Shown here one piece after another: positions 9,530 to 19,538 of a stretch of DNA of 64,000 nt. The notes beneath the pieces are model-generated. The model was given only the letters and a program-made list of their open reading frames with translations, was not told the DNA's origin and did not search any database. Both the position numbers and the translations under genes were made by a program. Positions within the stretch are counted from its first letter, which is position 1, and each line of letters starts with the position of its first letter. The DNA comes from Salipiger pallidus (lineage in GTDB: Bacteria > Pseudomonadota > Alphaproteobacteria > Rhodobacterales > Rhodobacteraceae): the NCBI RefSeq assembly GCF_014643635.1, contig NZ_BMJV01000001.1, positions 434,001-498,000 on the forward strand, read 5' to 3'.

Positions 9530-10714
9530 ATGTTCGTCCCCTTCTTCGAGAACCTCCGCAAGGCGCATGTGCCCGTCAGCTTGCGCGAATACCTCACCTT
9601 CCTCGAGGCGATGGCCGCGGGTCTGGCCACCTATGACATGGAGGGCTTCTACTACCTTGCCCGCAGCGCCATGGTGAAGAACGAGGCCCATATCGACCGC
9701 TTCGACCGCGCCTTCGCCGCCAGCTTCGAAGGGCTCGAGGCGATCAGCGCCAAGGACGTGCTCGAGGCCGTGGACCTCCCCGAGGATTGGCTGCGGAAGA
9801 TGGCCGAAAAGCACCTCTCCCCGGAGGAGATGGCCGAGATCGAGGCATTGGGCGGCTTCGACAAGCTTATGGAGACGCTGCAGCAACGCCTCAAGGAACA
9901 GGAGGGCCGTCACCAGGGCGGCAACAAGTGGATCGGCACCGCCGGGACATCTCCCTTCGGCGCCTATGGCTACAACCCCGAGGGCGTGCGCATCGGGCAG
10001 AAGGAAAGCCGCCACCGCCGCGCGGTCAAGGTGTGGGACAAGCGCGAGTTCCGCAACCTCGACGACAGCGTGGAGCTGGGCACGCGCAACATCAAGGTCG
10101 CGCTCAAGCGCCTGCGCTCGTGGGCCCGCGATGGAGCCCATCAAGAGCTCGACCTAGACGGCACGATCCGGGCGACCGCGAACAACGGCTACCTTGACGT
10201 CAAAACCCGCCCCGAGCGGCGCAACGCGGTGAAGCTGCTTCTCTTTCTTGACGTGGGCGGGTCGATGGACATGCACATCCGCGTGGTCGAAGAGCTGTTC
10301 TCGGCCGCCCGCGCCGAGTTCAAGCACCTCGAATACTACTACTTCCACAACTGCCTCTACGAGGGCGTGTGGCGTGACAACCGCCGCCGGTGGGAGGCGC
10401 AGACCCCAACCTGGGACGTGCTTCACACCTATGGGCCGGACTACAAGTGCATCTTCGTCGGAGACGCCTCCATGTCCCCCTACGAGATCGCCTACCCAGG
10501 CGGAGCCAACGAGCACTGGAACCCCGAGGCTGGCCAGACATGGCTGTCCCGCGCCCGGGCACAATGGCCCGATCACCTCTGGATCAACCCGGTCCCCGAA
10601 CAGCACTGGCAATACACCCAGAGCATTGCCATGATCCGCGAGATCTTCGAAGACCGCATGGTGCCCATGACCCTCGAAGGACTGGACCGCGGCATCAGAA
10701 CGCTGGCGAGATGA
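9530..10714 (+). CDS. VWA domain-containing protein (CoxE-like)
   Basis: A cytoplasmic 394-residue protein. Residues ~1-230 are the helical N-terminal region typical of this family (VPVSLREYLTFLEAM, YLARSAMVKNEAHIDRFD). A von Willebrand A domain follows, with the metal-ion-dependent adhesion motif DVGGS at 241-245. The start at 9530 is chosen because the FVPFFENLRKAHVPVS opening is the usual one. Relatives are commonly encoded with a MoxR-type AAA ATPase and act in metal-centre or complex assembly; no such ATPase is in this neighbourhood. Confidence 0.85.
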   Translation: MFVPFFENLRKAHVPVSLREYLTFLEAMAAGLATYDMEGFYYLARSAMVKNEAHIDRFDRAFAASFEGLEAISAKDVLEAVDLPEDWLRKMAEKHLSPEEMAEIEALGGFDKLMETLQQRLKEQEGRHQGGNKWIGTAGTSPFGAYGYNPEGVRIGQKESRHRRAVKVWDKREFRNLDDSVELGTRNIKVALKRLRSWARDGAHQELDLDGTIRATANNGYLDVKTRPERRNAVKLLLFLDVGGSMDMHIRVVEELFSAARAEFKHLEYYYFHNCLYEGVWRDNRRRWEAQTPTWDVLHTYGPDYKCIFVGDASMSPYEIAYPGGANEHWNPEAGQTWLSRARAQWPDHLWINPVPEQHWQYTQSIAMIREIFEDRMVPMTLEGLDRGIRTLAR

Positions 10715-10799
10715 GCGACGCCTGACTGTCCTCAAAAGCTGTGACCGATTGGCAGCTCCGCGCTCTGCCCAGTCCGCTGCTTGCGCCCGCTAGCCCGAA

Positions 10800-10850
10800 C
10801 GCCCGGCACCGTGCCGCCGGGCGCGCCCTTCCCCTTCTTCTCTTTCAAAA
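10800..10850 (+). terminator. probable terminator of the VWA gene
   Basis: The arms CGCCCGGC (10800-10807) and GCCGGGCG (10816-10823) form a strong hairpin. A pyrimidine-rich tail with several T runs (TTCTTCTCTTTC) follows on the plus strand, 86 bases after the VWA stop. Confidence 0.45.
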
Positions 10851-10894
10851 TACGCAAAAAGCCACCAGCGCCGTTCAGCCCGGCGCCCGATGGG

Positions 10895-11530
10895 TCAGAC
10901 CTTCACCTCGAGTCCCTCGATCTCCTCCGGCTCCCCCAGCGCGGCGGCAATCCACTCGGTCATCGGCTTTTAGGGAAGGAACCGGTCGATATAGGCGTCA
11001 AGCGGATCGTCGAGCTCTACCGCGTATGTGCGAAGCCGGGTGCGGACCGGCGCGAACATGGCATCGGCCATGCTGGGCGCCCCGAACAGGAAAAGCCCGC
11101 CGCAGGTCTCAAGGCACTCGGACCAGATCCCCAGCACCCGCGCCATGTCCGGGCGCGCACCAGAGAAGATCTTGACGTTTCGTGCCGCGCCTTGATGTTC
11201 ATGGGCAGCGCCGAGCGCGGGTTGTGGAAGCCCGCGTGCATCTCGCCCGAGATCGCGCGGCAATGCGCCCGCGCCACCACATCGGTCGGGTAGAGCCCCG
11301 CCTCGGGAAACAGCTTGTTGAGATAGCCCGCGATGGCCAGCGTGTCCCACACCTGCACCTTGCGATGGGTCAGCCGCGGCATCCGCACCTTGAACGGCAG
11401 CAGCAGTTTCTGCCGCATCTGCGCATCCGTGGGGTCCACCGGCTCTTCCATGCAATCACGGTCGGACGTTTTGCACAGCAACCAGCCGCGCATCGTTCAG
11501 GACGAGTAACTCTTCGATGAAATGGTCAGT
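10895..11530 (-). pseudogene. broken glutathione S-transferase gene
   Basis: The minus strand encodes a recognisable GST split by at least three lesions. Near 11497-11499 a TGA replaces the expected Trp between YSS and MRGWLL. Around 11170-11185 the reading frame shifts between the segment ending ALPMNIKARHE and the one beginning NVKIFSGARPDMARV. At 10970-10972 a TAA separates AYIDRFLP from KPMTEWIAAALGEPEE. The remaining parts still read as a GST: VWDTLAIAGYLNKLFPEAG and LFGAPSMADAMFAPV. The family conjugates or reduces substrates with glutathione; this copy should be non-functional. Confidence 0.8.
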
Positions 11531-11647
11531 GTTGCCTTGGCCAAGACCACGTCTCACCGGCACCGTGCTGCACTGAGACATGAAATTTTTGTCGCGCGCG
11601 TTCGTTTTCTAGCCGGACCTTTCACAGGCAGCTGGAGATAACCAAAC

Positions 11648-12813
11648 GTGTTTTATGCACGATGCCAGAGGCTTGATGAACAAATCGGCCTTCTGCCCCA
11701 CAGCGCAACTGCCCTCCAGGCCCTCCCACCCTGAGGGGCCATGGGCAGAGCTACTTCGCCACAAGGCGGGGCTCGCGGACATGATTTCGCGATCGAGGCT
11801 CAGCCATGAACGGCCCTCCTTCGAGATCACCAGCGTCAGGGCCGACAACCGCGACCTGCCGGTCACCGAAGAGGTTGCGCTTGACCTGCCGTTCGGCACT
11901 CTTCTGCTCTTCCGCAAGGACATCGACACCCGGCAACCCAAGGTGCTGGTGACGGCGCCTCTCAGAACACTTTGCGACGCGGCTGGCAGGCAGCCTACAG
12001 ACGTTGTGGCAGGATCAGGACATCTACATCACCAGCTGGAAGAACACCCAGAAGGGCGGCCTCTTCGGAGGCGAGAATCACGTCGCCTATGTCATCCGGT
12101 TCATGGAACAGATCGGCCGCGGCGGACATATCCTCGGGGTCTGCCAACCCTGCGTGCAGGCGCTCGCCGCAGTCACCGTGATGTCCGCAAGCACCGCGAC
12201 CCCGCTCAGCATGCCACTCGTGGCCGTGCCTGTGGATGTGCGCAGCCCCAGCTCGGTGAATGATCTGGCCAATGAAAAGCCGCTGGCCTGGTTACAGCGC
12301 AACGTGATCTCCACCGTGCCCGGACGTCTCCCCTGTGCCGGGCGGCGGGTCTATCCCGGCGCCGTGCAGCTGACCGCCTTCATGCCTATGAACATGGACC
12401 GCCACCGTGGCCAGCATCGCAAGCTCTACGAACATCTCACCGGCGGGGAAGCGGCGAAAGCGCAGCGCATCAAGGACTTCTACGACGATAATTTCGCGGT
12501 GCTCCACCTCACCGAGGAGTTCTCCATCCAGACCATCGACCACAACTTTCAGCAAGCCGGATTGGCCACCGGCGATTTGACATACCGTGGCCGCAAGCGT
12601 GATCCATCAGGGATCACCCGCACAGCCCCTCTGACGGACAAAGGCCGCCGCGACGACATCTGCGGGCTTGGCCAGACCACCGCAGCGCATGATTTGTGAG
12701 CATCGCTGCGCCCTCGCCTGAAGCGACATCACCTTCAAGATAACGTAGGCCACCACGGCGTCTTCAACGGCCCCCGATGGCGGTCCGAGATTTACCGGTG
12801 GTGCGCAACATGA
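11648..12813 (+). pseudogene. phaZ: broken intracellular polyhydroxyalkanoate depolymerase gene (phaZ)
   Basis: Pieces in different frames together resemble a whole intracellular PHA depolymerase. A GTG at 11648 starts FYARCQRLDEQIGLLPHS. Another frame carries SRLSHERPSFEITSV and VTEEVALDLPFGTLLLFRKDID. After a frameshift near 11960 the frame continues with LWQDQDIYITSWKN, GVCQPCVQALA (the family's nucleophile-cysteine box), STVPGRLPCAGRRVYPG and RRDDICGLGQTTAAHDL. A TGA at 12697-12699 then sits where a Cys is expected. Beyond it the same frame reads LRPRLKRHHLQ and VGHHGVFNGPRW up to a TGA at 12811. So there are two frameshifts plus one nonsense change, and the gene should be inactive. Confidence 0.85.
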
Positions 12814-13340
12814 TCCTTGCGATGGAATAGGCTCAGGTGATCCGGAACAATTTGTAAGCGATTGCTTCGTCATTCTATCCCGCGCAAAGTGGGCGACCGG
12901 CAAACCCAGTGCTAGAGCTTAGGGAATAGGCACTGGCATACGTGCCGCGTTCCATCACGCCCACTACATCGGTCGTCCAAAGCCAGGTCTCTGAAATCGG
13001 GCCCGGTTCGAAAGCCGACGAGTTACCCCGTTCTTCGGAACAACAAGTGGAGGCGCTTTTGAGGTGCTTCAGACACCTCACCAGCAAACCAAAGCAGCCC
13101 ATCCCCCGCGCAGCGCGTTTCCAAGGCTAACGGGGCCATGCGGTCCGTTGCGGCAATCCTTGCGGTTTCCGCGTAAGCCGCGATAGGCCGGTGTAATTAT
13201 CTGTGGCGTTTCATTTTTCAGTCGCCCGACCGTGTCGGCATCCTAAAGCTAGTCGGCCGCGAAAGGGGCGAAGCGCCAGAGGCGCACGAATCTTGGCTGC
13301 CAACGAACGGGGTAATCTTAGAAAAAACAAAGGGATAAAG
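12814..13340. other. degenerate intergenic region between the phaZ remnant and tRNA-Arg
   Basis: These 527 bases have no supportable gene. Short open frames exist on both strands between 12875 and 13130, but none shows a recognisable domain or a good ribosome binding site. The stretch just before the tRNA (13300-13340) is A-rich. Together with the two pseudogenes beside it, the region looks like decaying sequence next to a tRNA 3' end, a common integration site. I found no integrase gene or clear direct repeat. Confidence 0.4.
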
Positions 13341-13417
<77 letters not shown>

Positions 13418-13636
13418 CTGAGGCGGGTGATAAGCCATCCGCAAAGCGCCTGCAATCAGGAAATCGGGCCGGGCGCAGGTTTCCTTGCACAGGGGCAGCA
13501 GGGCTCGGCCAGCATGGTCATCTAGGCGGATCATCTCGGGCATCTGGACCGCTGCAAAACCAGCCGCAGTAAGCTAGACTGTGAGGCTATCGGTGCCGGC
13601 AGACCGCGCCTTGGGAAAGATTGCGGTGTGCAGCAG

Positions 13637-13946
13637 TTACCAGAGCGCCACCGCCCACGGGCCGCTGCGATCAGTATGGACCATGAAACCATGGACCAGA
13701 AAATGCCCGCCTGTCGCCAGTTGAACGTCGGCCCGTGACAGAAGGTCCGCGTGGATCGCGCCCGGCACTCCCGAGAACCGGTAGGAGATCAGGATCGCGT
13801 TCTGCCCCTCGAGCCAGCCCGCCGTCAGCGCATCGCCTTCGATGGAAGACATCCCATCCGACAGCCACGCCGGCTCCACATGGGCACGCCCCCGGCACCG
13901 CCACATTGAGAAAACCAACGATGGTCACGGACAGCTTGGGGAACAC
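13637..13946 (-). pseudogene. possible frameshifted remnant of an unknown gene downstream of sufS
   Basis: Two overlapping minus-strand frames look like halves of one protein. The first begins FPKLSVTIVGFLNVAVPGA, a hydrophobic opening. The second, shifted near 13880, continues with SSIEGDALTAGWLEGQNAIL, YRFSGVPGAIHADLLSR and HFLVHGFMVHTDRSGPW, ending at 13637. I do not recognise the family. It lies immediately after sufS, where relatives often have further suf genes, but it does not resemble SufT or SufA. Confidence 0.3.
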
Positions 13947-13974
13947 CTTGCGCAGGCGTTATTGCAGACCGCGA

Positions 13975-15187
<1,213 letters not shown>

Positions 15188-15198
<11 letters not shown>

Positions 15199-15757
15199 TG
15201 ATACCCGTGTCGGGCCCGAAGCCCAAAGTCATCATCACCGAAACCAGCACGAAGCTGGCTAAGGCACCGGCCATGATCAGGACCATGGCCGCCTTCCAAG
15301 CGTTGCCGAACCCATGCGCCACATCGATGAAGTTCGCAAGGATCCAGATCCCGACCACCGCTCCCGCGATGGCGAGCACGCTCCCGAGAGAACCGGCCGA
15401 TACCACCCCCAGCAGAAGCAGCACGAACTGCAGCCCCGCCCGCAGGATCTGCGCCCAGGACAGCAGGAAAAGGATGTCGCGGTTGCGCCCCGTTCCGCCC
15501 CACATGCGTCCGAAACTGCCGATAGCGCTTACCAGCAGCAGCAGGACCGTCCCCAGCAGGATGGCGACCATTACCGGACCGTATCCCAGCGGCAGCACTG
15601 TTCCCGGTGCCATCGCCAGCGTCAGTCCCGCAACCAGCGCATTGAGCACGACGGCAAGCGCGAACAACGTCAGCGCCGCTTCACGCCCAGGCTCCTGCGC
15701 CAGAAGATGCTGCGCCACCATGCGTGGCGCCATCACCGTCTCCAGCGCAAGGCGCAT
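15188..15757 (-). CDS. Yip1-family membrane protein
   Basis: A 189-residue protein with about five hydrophobic helices and a Yip1-like layout (MVAQHLLAQEPGREAAL, then spans from ~30 to the C-terminus). The start at 15757 is chosen because an upstream extension would be hydrophilic and overlap the preceding gene. It sits between another Yip1-like gene and sufS, overlapping sufS by 11 bases. No Fe-S role is established; the position within the suf operon is the only hint. Confidence 0.75.
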
Positions 15758-15771
15758 CACGCCGCCAGCAG

Positions 15772-16269
15772 TCACGCCGCACGCTCCGCCCGGGGTTCGG
15801 TCACCGCCGCAAGGCCTGAGAGCCAGAACCACAGGAAGGCCGCGAACCACGCCCCTCCCACTAGGGTCAGCGCAGGTCCGGCGCCGATAAGCCCCGAGAC
15901 AAGGCCGTTCAACAGGACCAGCGGGCTTGACGCGAGCATGGCCCAGAACAGCGCCAATCGCGCGCCGTAACCGGTGGTCCGGCGGCGCGTCACCACGCCC
16001 CACAGCATCCCGACCAGCGACACGAGGTAAGCCAGCAGCGGGGCCATCACCAGCCAGCCCAGCAGCGCACCGCCGAGCCTCGGGTTGAGGTCCGCCCCAT
16101 CGAGGTGGGCTTCACGCGCCAATGCAGGCATCGCCGCGATGAAGAACAGCCCGCAGGCCGCCATGAGGATCATCAGCGCGCGATCCTCGCGCGGGCCTTC
16201 CGAATAGATCCGGGAGACCACGCGGCGAGGGCCGGTCCATGTGGCGACGATATCGCGCGAGATGGTCAT
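15772..16269 (-). CDS. Yip1-family membrane protein
   Basis: A 165-residue multi-span membrane protein. An N-terminal amphipathic region with the motif RIYSEGPREDRALMI precedes four to five hydrophobic segments. That motif and topology are those of the short Yip1-like proteins common in Rhodobacterales. It begins one base after the sufD stop and ends 14 bases before the second Yip1-like gene, so it is part of the suf transcript. The function is unknown. Confidence 0.78.
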   Translation of the reverse strand: MTISRDIVATWTGPRRVVSRIYSEGPREDRALMILMAACGLFFIAAMPALAREAHLDGADLNPRLGGALLGWLVMAPLLAYLVSLVGMLWGVVTRRRTTGYGARLALFWAMLASSPLVLLNGLVSGLIGAGPALTLVGGAWFAAFLWFWLSGLAAVTEPRAERAA

Positions 16270-16270
16270 G

Positions 16271-17548
16271 TCAGCCGCGCCGACGTTCGAGCCATGCCGC
16301 CACCCGGGCGTTCAGCTCGTCCTGCAGTTCCTGGCTTTCGATCTCCAGCACTGCCTCGGCGATGAAGGCGATGGTCAGCAGATCCTCGGCGATGCCACGC
16401 GGCAGGCCTCGGGCACGCAGGTAGAACAGGCCGTCCTCGTCGATCGCGCCAGAGGTGGAGCCGTGCGAACAGGCCACGTCATCGGCGTAGATCTCAAGCT
16501 CCGGCTTGGCGAGGAACTGGCTGTCGTCGTCCAGCAGCAGCGACTGGCTGATCTGGTAGCCGTCGGTCTTCTGGGCGCCGGGCTTCACCAGGATCTTGCC
16601 CTGGAAGACACCCGTGGCACCATTGCGCAGCACCTTCTTGAAGACCTGCCGGCTTTCGCAGTTCACCGCGTCGTGGGTGATGAACACCGTGTCATCGTGA
16701 AGGAAGTCGCCGTCACCCATGCAGGCACCGGCAACGTGGGCCACGGCGTCATCACCCAGAAGCTCGAGCACGACCTCGTTGCGGGTCAGCACACCATTCA
16801 CCGTGAGGGTGAAGGTCTTGAACGTGCTTTCCGTGCCGAGACGGCCGAAGATGTGCGTTGCCGCACGGCGTTCATGATCGCGGCCCTGCGCACGGATGTG
16901 GTGGAAGCCCGCGCCATCGGCGACCTCGACCTCCATGCAGTTGTTGAACCGCGCGGCAGCCGGGCCGTTTTCGAGGATCGTCACGTCGCCGGTCTTTTCG
17001 ACTTTCACCACGTGATGCAGAATCGCGTCCGAGCTGTCCGAGCCATGGTTGTAGACGAAGTTCACCGGCTTGCTCACCGGGCCGGTGACGCGCATCACGA
17101 TGCCGTCCGTGGCAAAGGCGGTGTTAAGCGCCGCCAGCGGGCGCTGCACCGGGGTCTGCCCTGCCTCTTCGAGCGTGCCGTAGAGGTCCTTTGCCCAGAG
17201 GATGTCGGTGCTGTCCGACAGCCGCGCGAACTCGATGTTCTCAAGCGACAGATCATCGCTCGCCGCCTCGTCGAAGACTCCGTCGGTAAAGACGATTTTC
17301 AGACGGTCGATGCCGTCCCAAAACGGCGCCTCGTCATCTTCGAAGACTGCCGCCGGGGTCGGGTCCACCGACACCAGCGTCTCGGGGCGAGTGTACTTCC
17401 AGTACTCGTCACGGGCACCGGGCAGGCCCATGTCCTGCAACCGGGCCAGCGCCGCCTTGCGGGCGGGCGCAGACCAGCCGCCCTCGGGCAGGCTCAGCGC
17501 CGCGATGCGCGCGTCGGTCGCATCCTGTTTCAGTTTCGGAAGGGCCAT
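16271..17548 (-). CDS. sufD: Fe-S cluster assembly protein SufD
   Basis: A 425-residue SufB/SufD-family scaffold subunit that forms SufBC2D with SufB and SufC. Family features are the N-terminal helix with PGARDEYWKYTRP, the beta-helix core (HHIRAQGRDHERRAATHIFGRLG) and the C-terminal CSHGSTSGAIDEDGLFYLRARGL with its conserved His. Its ATG follows the sufC stop with no gap, so the two are tightly coupled. Confidence 0.95.
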   Translation of the reverse strand: MALPKLKQDATDARIAALSLPEGGWSAPARKAALARLQDMGLPGARDEYWKYTRPETLVSVDPTPAAVFEDDEAPFWDGIDRLKIVFTDGVFDEAASDDLSLENIEFARLSDSTDILWAKDLYGTLEEAGQTPVQRPLAALNTAFATDGIVMRVTGPVSKPVNFVYNHGSDSSDAILHHVVKVEKTGDVTILENGPAAARFNNCMEVEVADGAGFHHIRAQGRDHERRAATHIFGRLGTESTFKTFTLTVNGVLTRNEVVLELLGDDAVAHVAGACMGDGDFLHDDTVFITHDAVNCESRQVFKKVLRNGATGVFQGKILVKPGAQKTDGYQISQSLLLDDDSQFLAKPELEIYADDVACSHGSTSGAIDEDGLFYLRARGLPRGIAEDLLTIAFIAEAVLEIESQELQDELNARVAAWLERRRG

Positions 17549-18304
17549 TTACGCCTCCTCTTCGATCAGGTCGGCATACCCGTTGTGTTCGACCTCGAGC
17601 GCCAGCTCGGGGCCGCCGGTCTTGATGATGCGGCCGTTGTACATGATGTGCACCACGTCCGGCTTGATGTGGTCGAGAAGGCGCTGGTAGTGCGTGATCA
17701 CAAGGAACCCGCGGCCTTCATCGCGCAGCGCGTTCACGCCGTCGGCGACCAGCTTCATCGCGTCCACGTCGAGGCCGCTATCGGTCTCGTCAAGGATGCA
17801 AAGCTTGGGCTCGAGCATCGCCATCTGCAGGATCTCGTTGCGCTTTTTCTCGCCGCCCGAGAAGCCGACGTTCACGGGGCGCTTGAGCATCTCGGCATCG
17901 ATCTTCAGATCCTTGGCCTTCTCGCGGACGACCTTGAGGAACTCGGTCGAGGACATTTCCTCTTCGCCACGCGCCTTGCGCTGGCTGTTCACCGCGGTGC
18001 GCAGGAAGGTCATGTTGCCGACGCCGGGGATCTCGACGGGGTATTGGAAGGCAAGGAAGAGGCCGGCGGCGGCGCGCTCTTCGGGGTCCATGTCAAGGAG
18101 GTCTTCGCCCAGAAGTTCCGCGCTACCGTCGGTGACCTCGTAGCCGTCCTTGCCCGACAGGACATAGGACAGGGTCGACTTGCCCGACCCGTTCGGGCCC
18201 ATGATCGCATGCACCTTGCCCGCTTCGACGGTCAGGTCCACACCCTTGAGGATCTGCTTATCCTCTTCTTCAAGTTTCACGTGCAGGTTTTTGATCTCAA
18301 GCAT
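17549..18304 (-). CDS. sufC: Fe-S cluster assembly ATPase SufC
   Basis: A 251-residue soluble ABC ATPase that drives conformational change in SufBC2D. Walker A is GPNGSGKST, the signature is SGGEKKRNEI, Walker B is LCILDETDSGLD, and the switch region VITHYQRLL is normal. I start at 18304 (MLEIKNLHV), which follows an AGGAG-type site; an upstream in-frame start would add a basic tail not seen in the family. Confidence 0.96.
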   Translation of the reverse strand: MLEIKNLHVKLEEEDKQILKGVDLTVEAGKVHAIMGPNGSGKSTLSYVLSGKDGYEVTDGSAELLGEDLLDMDPEERAAAGLFLAFQYPVEIPGVGNMTFLRTAVNSQRKARGEEEMSSTEFLKVVREKAKDLKIDAEMLKRPVNVGFSGGEKKRNEILQMAMLEPKLCILDETDSGLDVDAMKLVADGVNALRDEGRGFLVITHYQRLLDHIKPDVVHIMYNGRIIKTGGPELALEVEHNGYADLIEEEA

Positions 18305-18362
18305 CTTTTTCCATCTCCTGTCAGGGGCGCGCGCCCCGTCGTCTGTCATCGGATGCCGGCCC

Positions 18363-18965
18363 TCAGGGCCGCATCGTCCATTCCATGATCCGCAAAAGCC
18401 GCCCCGGAGGGATTGGCTGCGGGGTGATCTCGAACCGGGCCATGCGCCCGGTCATCTGCGGCGCCCCGAGGAACTCTTCCACCTTGTGGTAATGCTCCCG
18501 CGGCGCGTAATCGTCGAAGAGCAGCGCCATGGGCCGCTCGGCCAGGTAGGCGGTCGCCAGCGCACAGCCCACCCGGAACCGCCCGTCCACCAGCACCACG
18601 TCGGGCTGCCGGAATTCTTTCAGCCCCCAGACCTCGAGCGGATAGCGCGGCCAGCGCCGCCATTCGCTGTCGTCCTTGGGATGGCCCCAGTCCTTGGTCT
18701 CACCGATGTCGGCCCAGATCACGTCGACCTCGGTGCCGTCCGCGGGCGGGTTCTGATCGAACCAGCCGCGCATCATCTGCGCCCAGTCCCGGTCGCTTTC
18801 CACCGAGAACACCGTCCGCCCCGGAAGCTCCGAGGCAAGCACCGTCGAGCCGCCCGAGCCGTACTCGAGGATGACCTGCGCACGGCCATAGAGGTCGCGC
18901 AGCAGCGCGGCCTCGGCCTCGGGCATGGTCAGCTCCGGGCGCGGTATGGGCGCAGGCGCGGTCAC
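18363..18965 (-). CDS. SAM-dependent methyltransferase-like protein
   Basis: A 200-residue protein with a class I methyltransferase-like start: [21 protein letters not shown] (a motif-I-like EYGSGGST) followed by [15 protein letters not shown]. Later strands carry [15 protein letters not shown] and ALLFDDYAP. The target is unknown. It lies inside the suf operon between a YbjQ-like gene (4-base overlap) and sufC (58-base gap). Confidence 0.75.
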   Translation of the reverse strand: MTAPAPIPRPELTMPEAEAALLRDLYGRAQVILEYGSGGSTVLASELPGRTVFSVESDRDWAQMMRGWFDQNPPADGTEVDVIWADIGETKDWGHPKDDSEWRRWPRYPLEVWGLKEFRQPDVVLVDGRFRVGCALATAYLAERPMALLFDDYAPREHYHKVEEFLGAPQMTGRMARFEITPQPIPPGRLLRIMEWTMRP

Positions 18966-19276
18966 TCGACCACGACCGCCGTTCCGGAAGCCGAGACCAT
19001 GAGCATCGAGTTGCCCACCACCTCGTAGTCGATGTCGACACCGACCACCGCGTTGGCGCCAAGGTTTGCAGCGCGCTGCTCGAGCTCCTTGAAGGCAACC
19101 TCACGGGCGTCCTGCAGCTTGCGCTCGTAAGCGCCAGACCGGCCGCCAACGATGTCGGTCACCTGCGCGAAAAGATCGCGCACCACGTTGGCGCCCATGA
19201 TCGCCTCGCCGACCACCACGCCTTTGTAGGCGGTGATCCGGTGGCCTTCGATGTTGTTGGTCGTCGTAACAATCAT
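18962..19276 (-). CDS. YbjQ/UPF0145 family protein
   Basis: A 104-residue protein of the YbjQ (heavy-metal-binding-domain-like) family, which forms pentameric rings in known structures. The opening [20 protein letters not shown] and the segments GENIMGAN-like (here [12 protein letters not shown]) and [16 protein letters not shown] are diagnostic. The start at 19276 is preceded by GGGAGA; the longer frame from 19300 lacks one. The role is unknown. It is encoded between a small membrane protein and the methyltransferase in the suf operon. Confidence 0.85.
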   Translation of the reverse strand: MIVTTTNNIEGHRITAYKGVVVGEAIMGANVVRDLFAQVTDIVGGRSGAYERKLQDAREVAFKELEQRAANLGANAVVGVDIDYEVVGNSMLMVSASGTAVVVE

Positions 19277-19307
19277 CTTTTTCTCCCAAGGGTTTGCCAT
19301 GAAAAGC

Positions 19308-19505
19308 TCATGCAGTGGTGAAATAGGTGATCGCCATCATGACGATCAAGGCAAGGCCGGCCCCTGCGCTGGCGGTGACAAGGACGGACCCGGCAAGAAT
19401 GCCCTCCGTCCTGCCCTTGCGCTTGCGCAGGGTGAGTCCGATGAGCAGTCCCAGAAAGACACCGATGGCGGCGCCCGACGATTGCAGGGCAAGCTGCTGG
19501 ATCAT
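19308..19505 (-). CDS. 65-residue membrane protein in the suf operon
   Basis: A small protein with two hydrophobic helices (about residues 10-25 and 38-60) separated by a strongly basic loop [10 protein letters not shown], suggesting an inner-membrane hairpin with a cytoplasmic loop. It lies 33 bases after sufB and 31 bases before the YbjQ gene, in the same direction. The function is unknown. Confidence 0.6.
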   Translation of the reverse strand: MIQQLALQSSGAAIGVFLGLLIGLTLRKRKGRTEGILAGSVLVTASAGAGLALIVMMAITYFTTA

Positions 19506-19538
19506 ACGCCTGTGCTCCCGTGGCCGGGGTGGCGGGCC

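Noticed and set aside
10825-10862. Possible third copy of the hairpin-tail repeat family
   Set aside because: The minus strand has a GTATTTTGAAAGAGAAG stretch next to a hairpin, but the order of hairpin and tail is reversed relative to the other two copies and the sequence match is weak. It is explained as a terminator instead.
12875-13130. Short open frames on both strands that might be a transposase remnant
   Set aside because: Neither translation shows a DDE, HTH or other transposase motif, and no terminal inverted repeats were found.
16241-18388. 715-residue plus-strand open frame opposite sufC and sufD
   Set aside because: It is an antisense shadow of two well-supported suf genes and has no recognisable domain.
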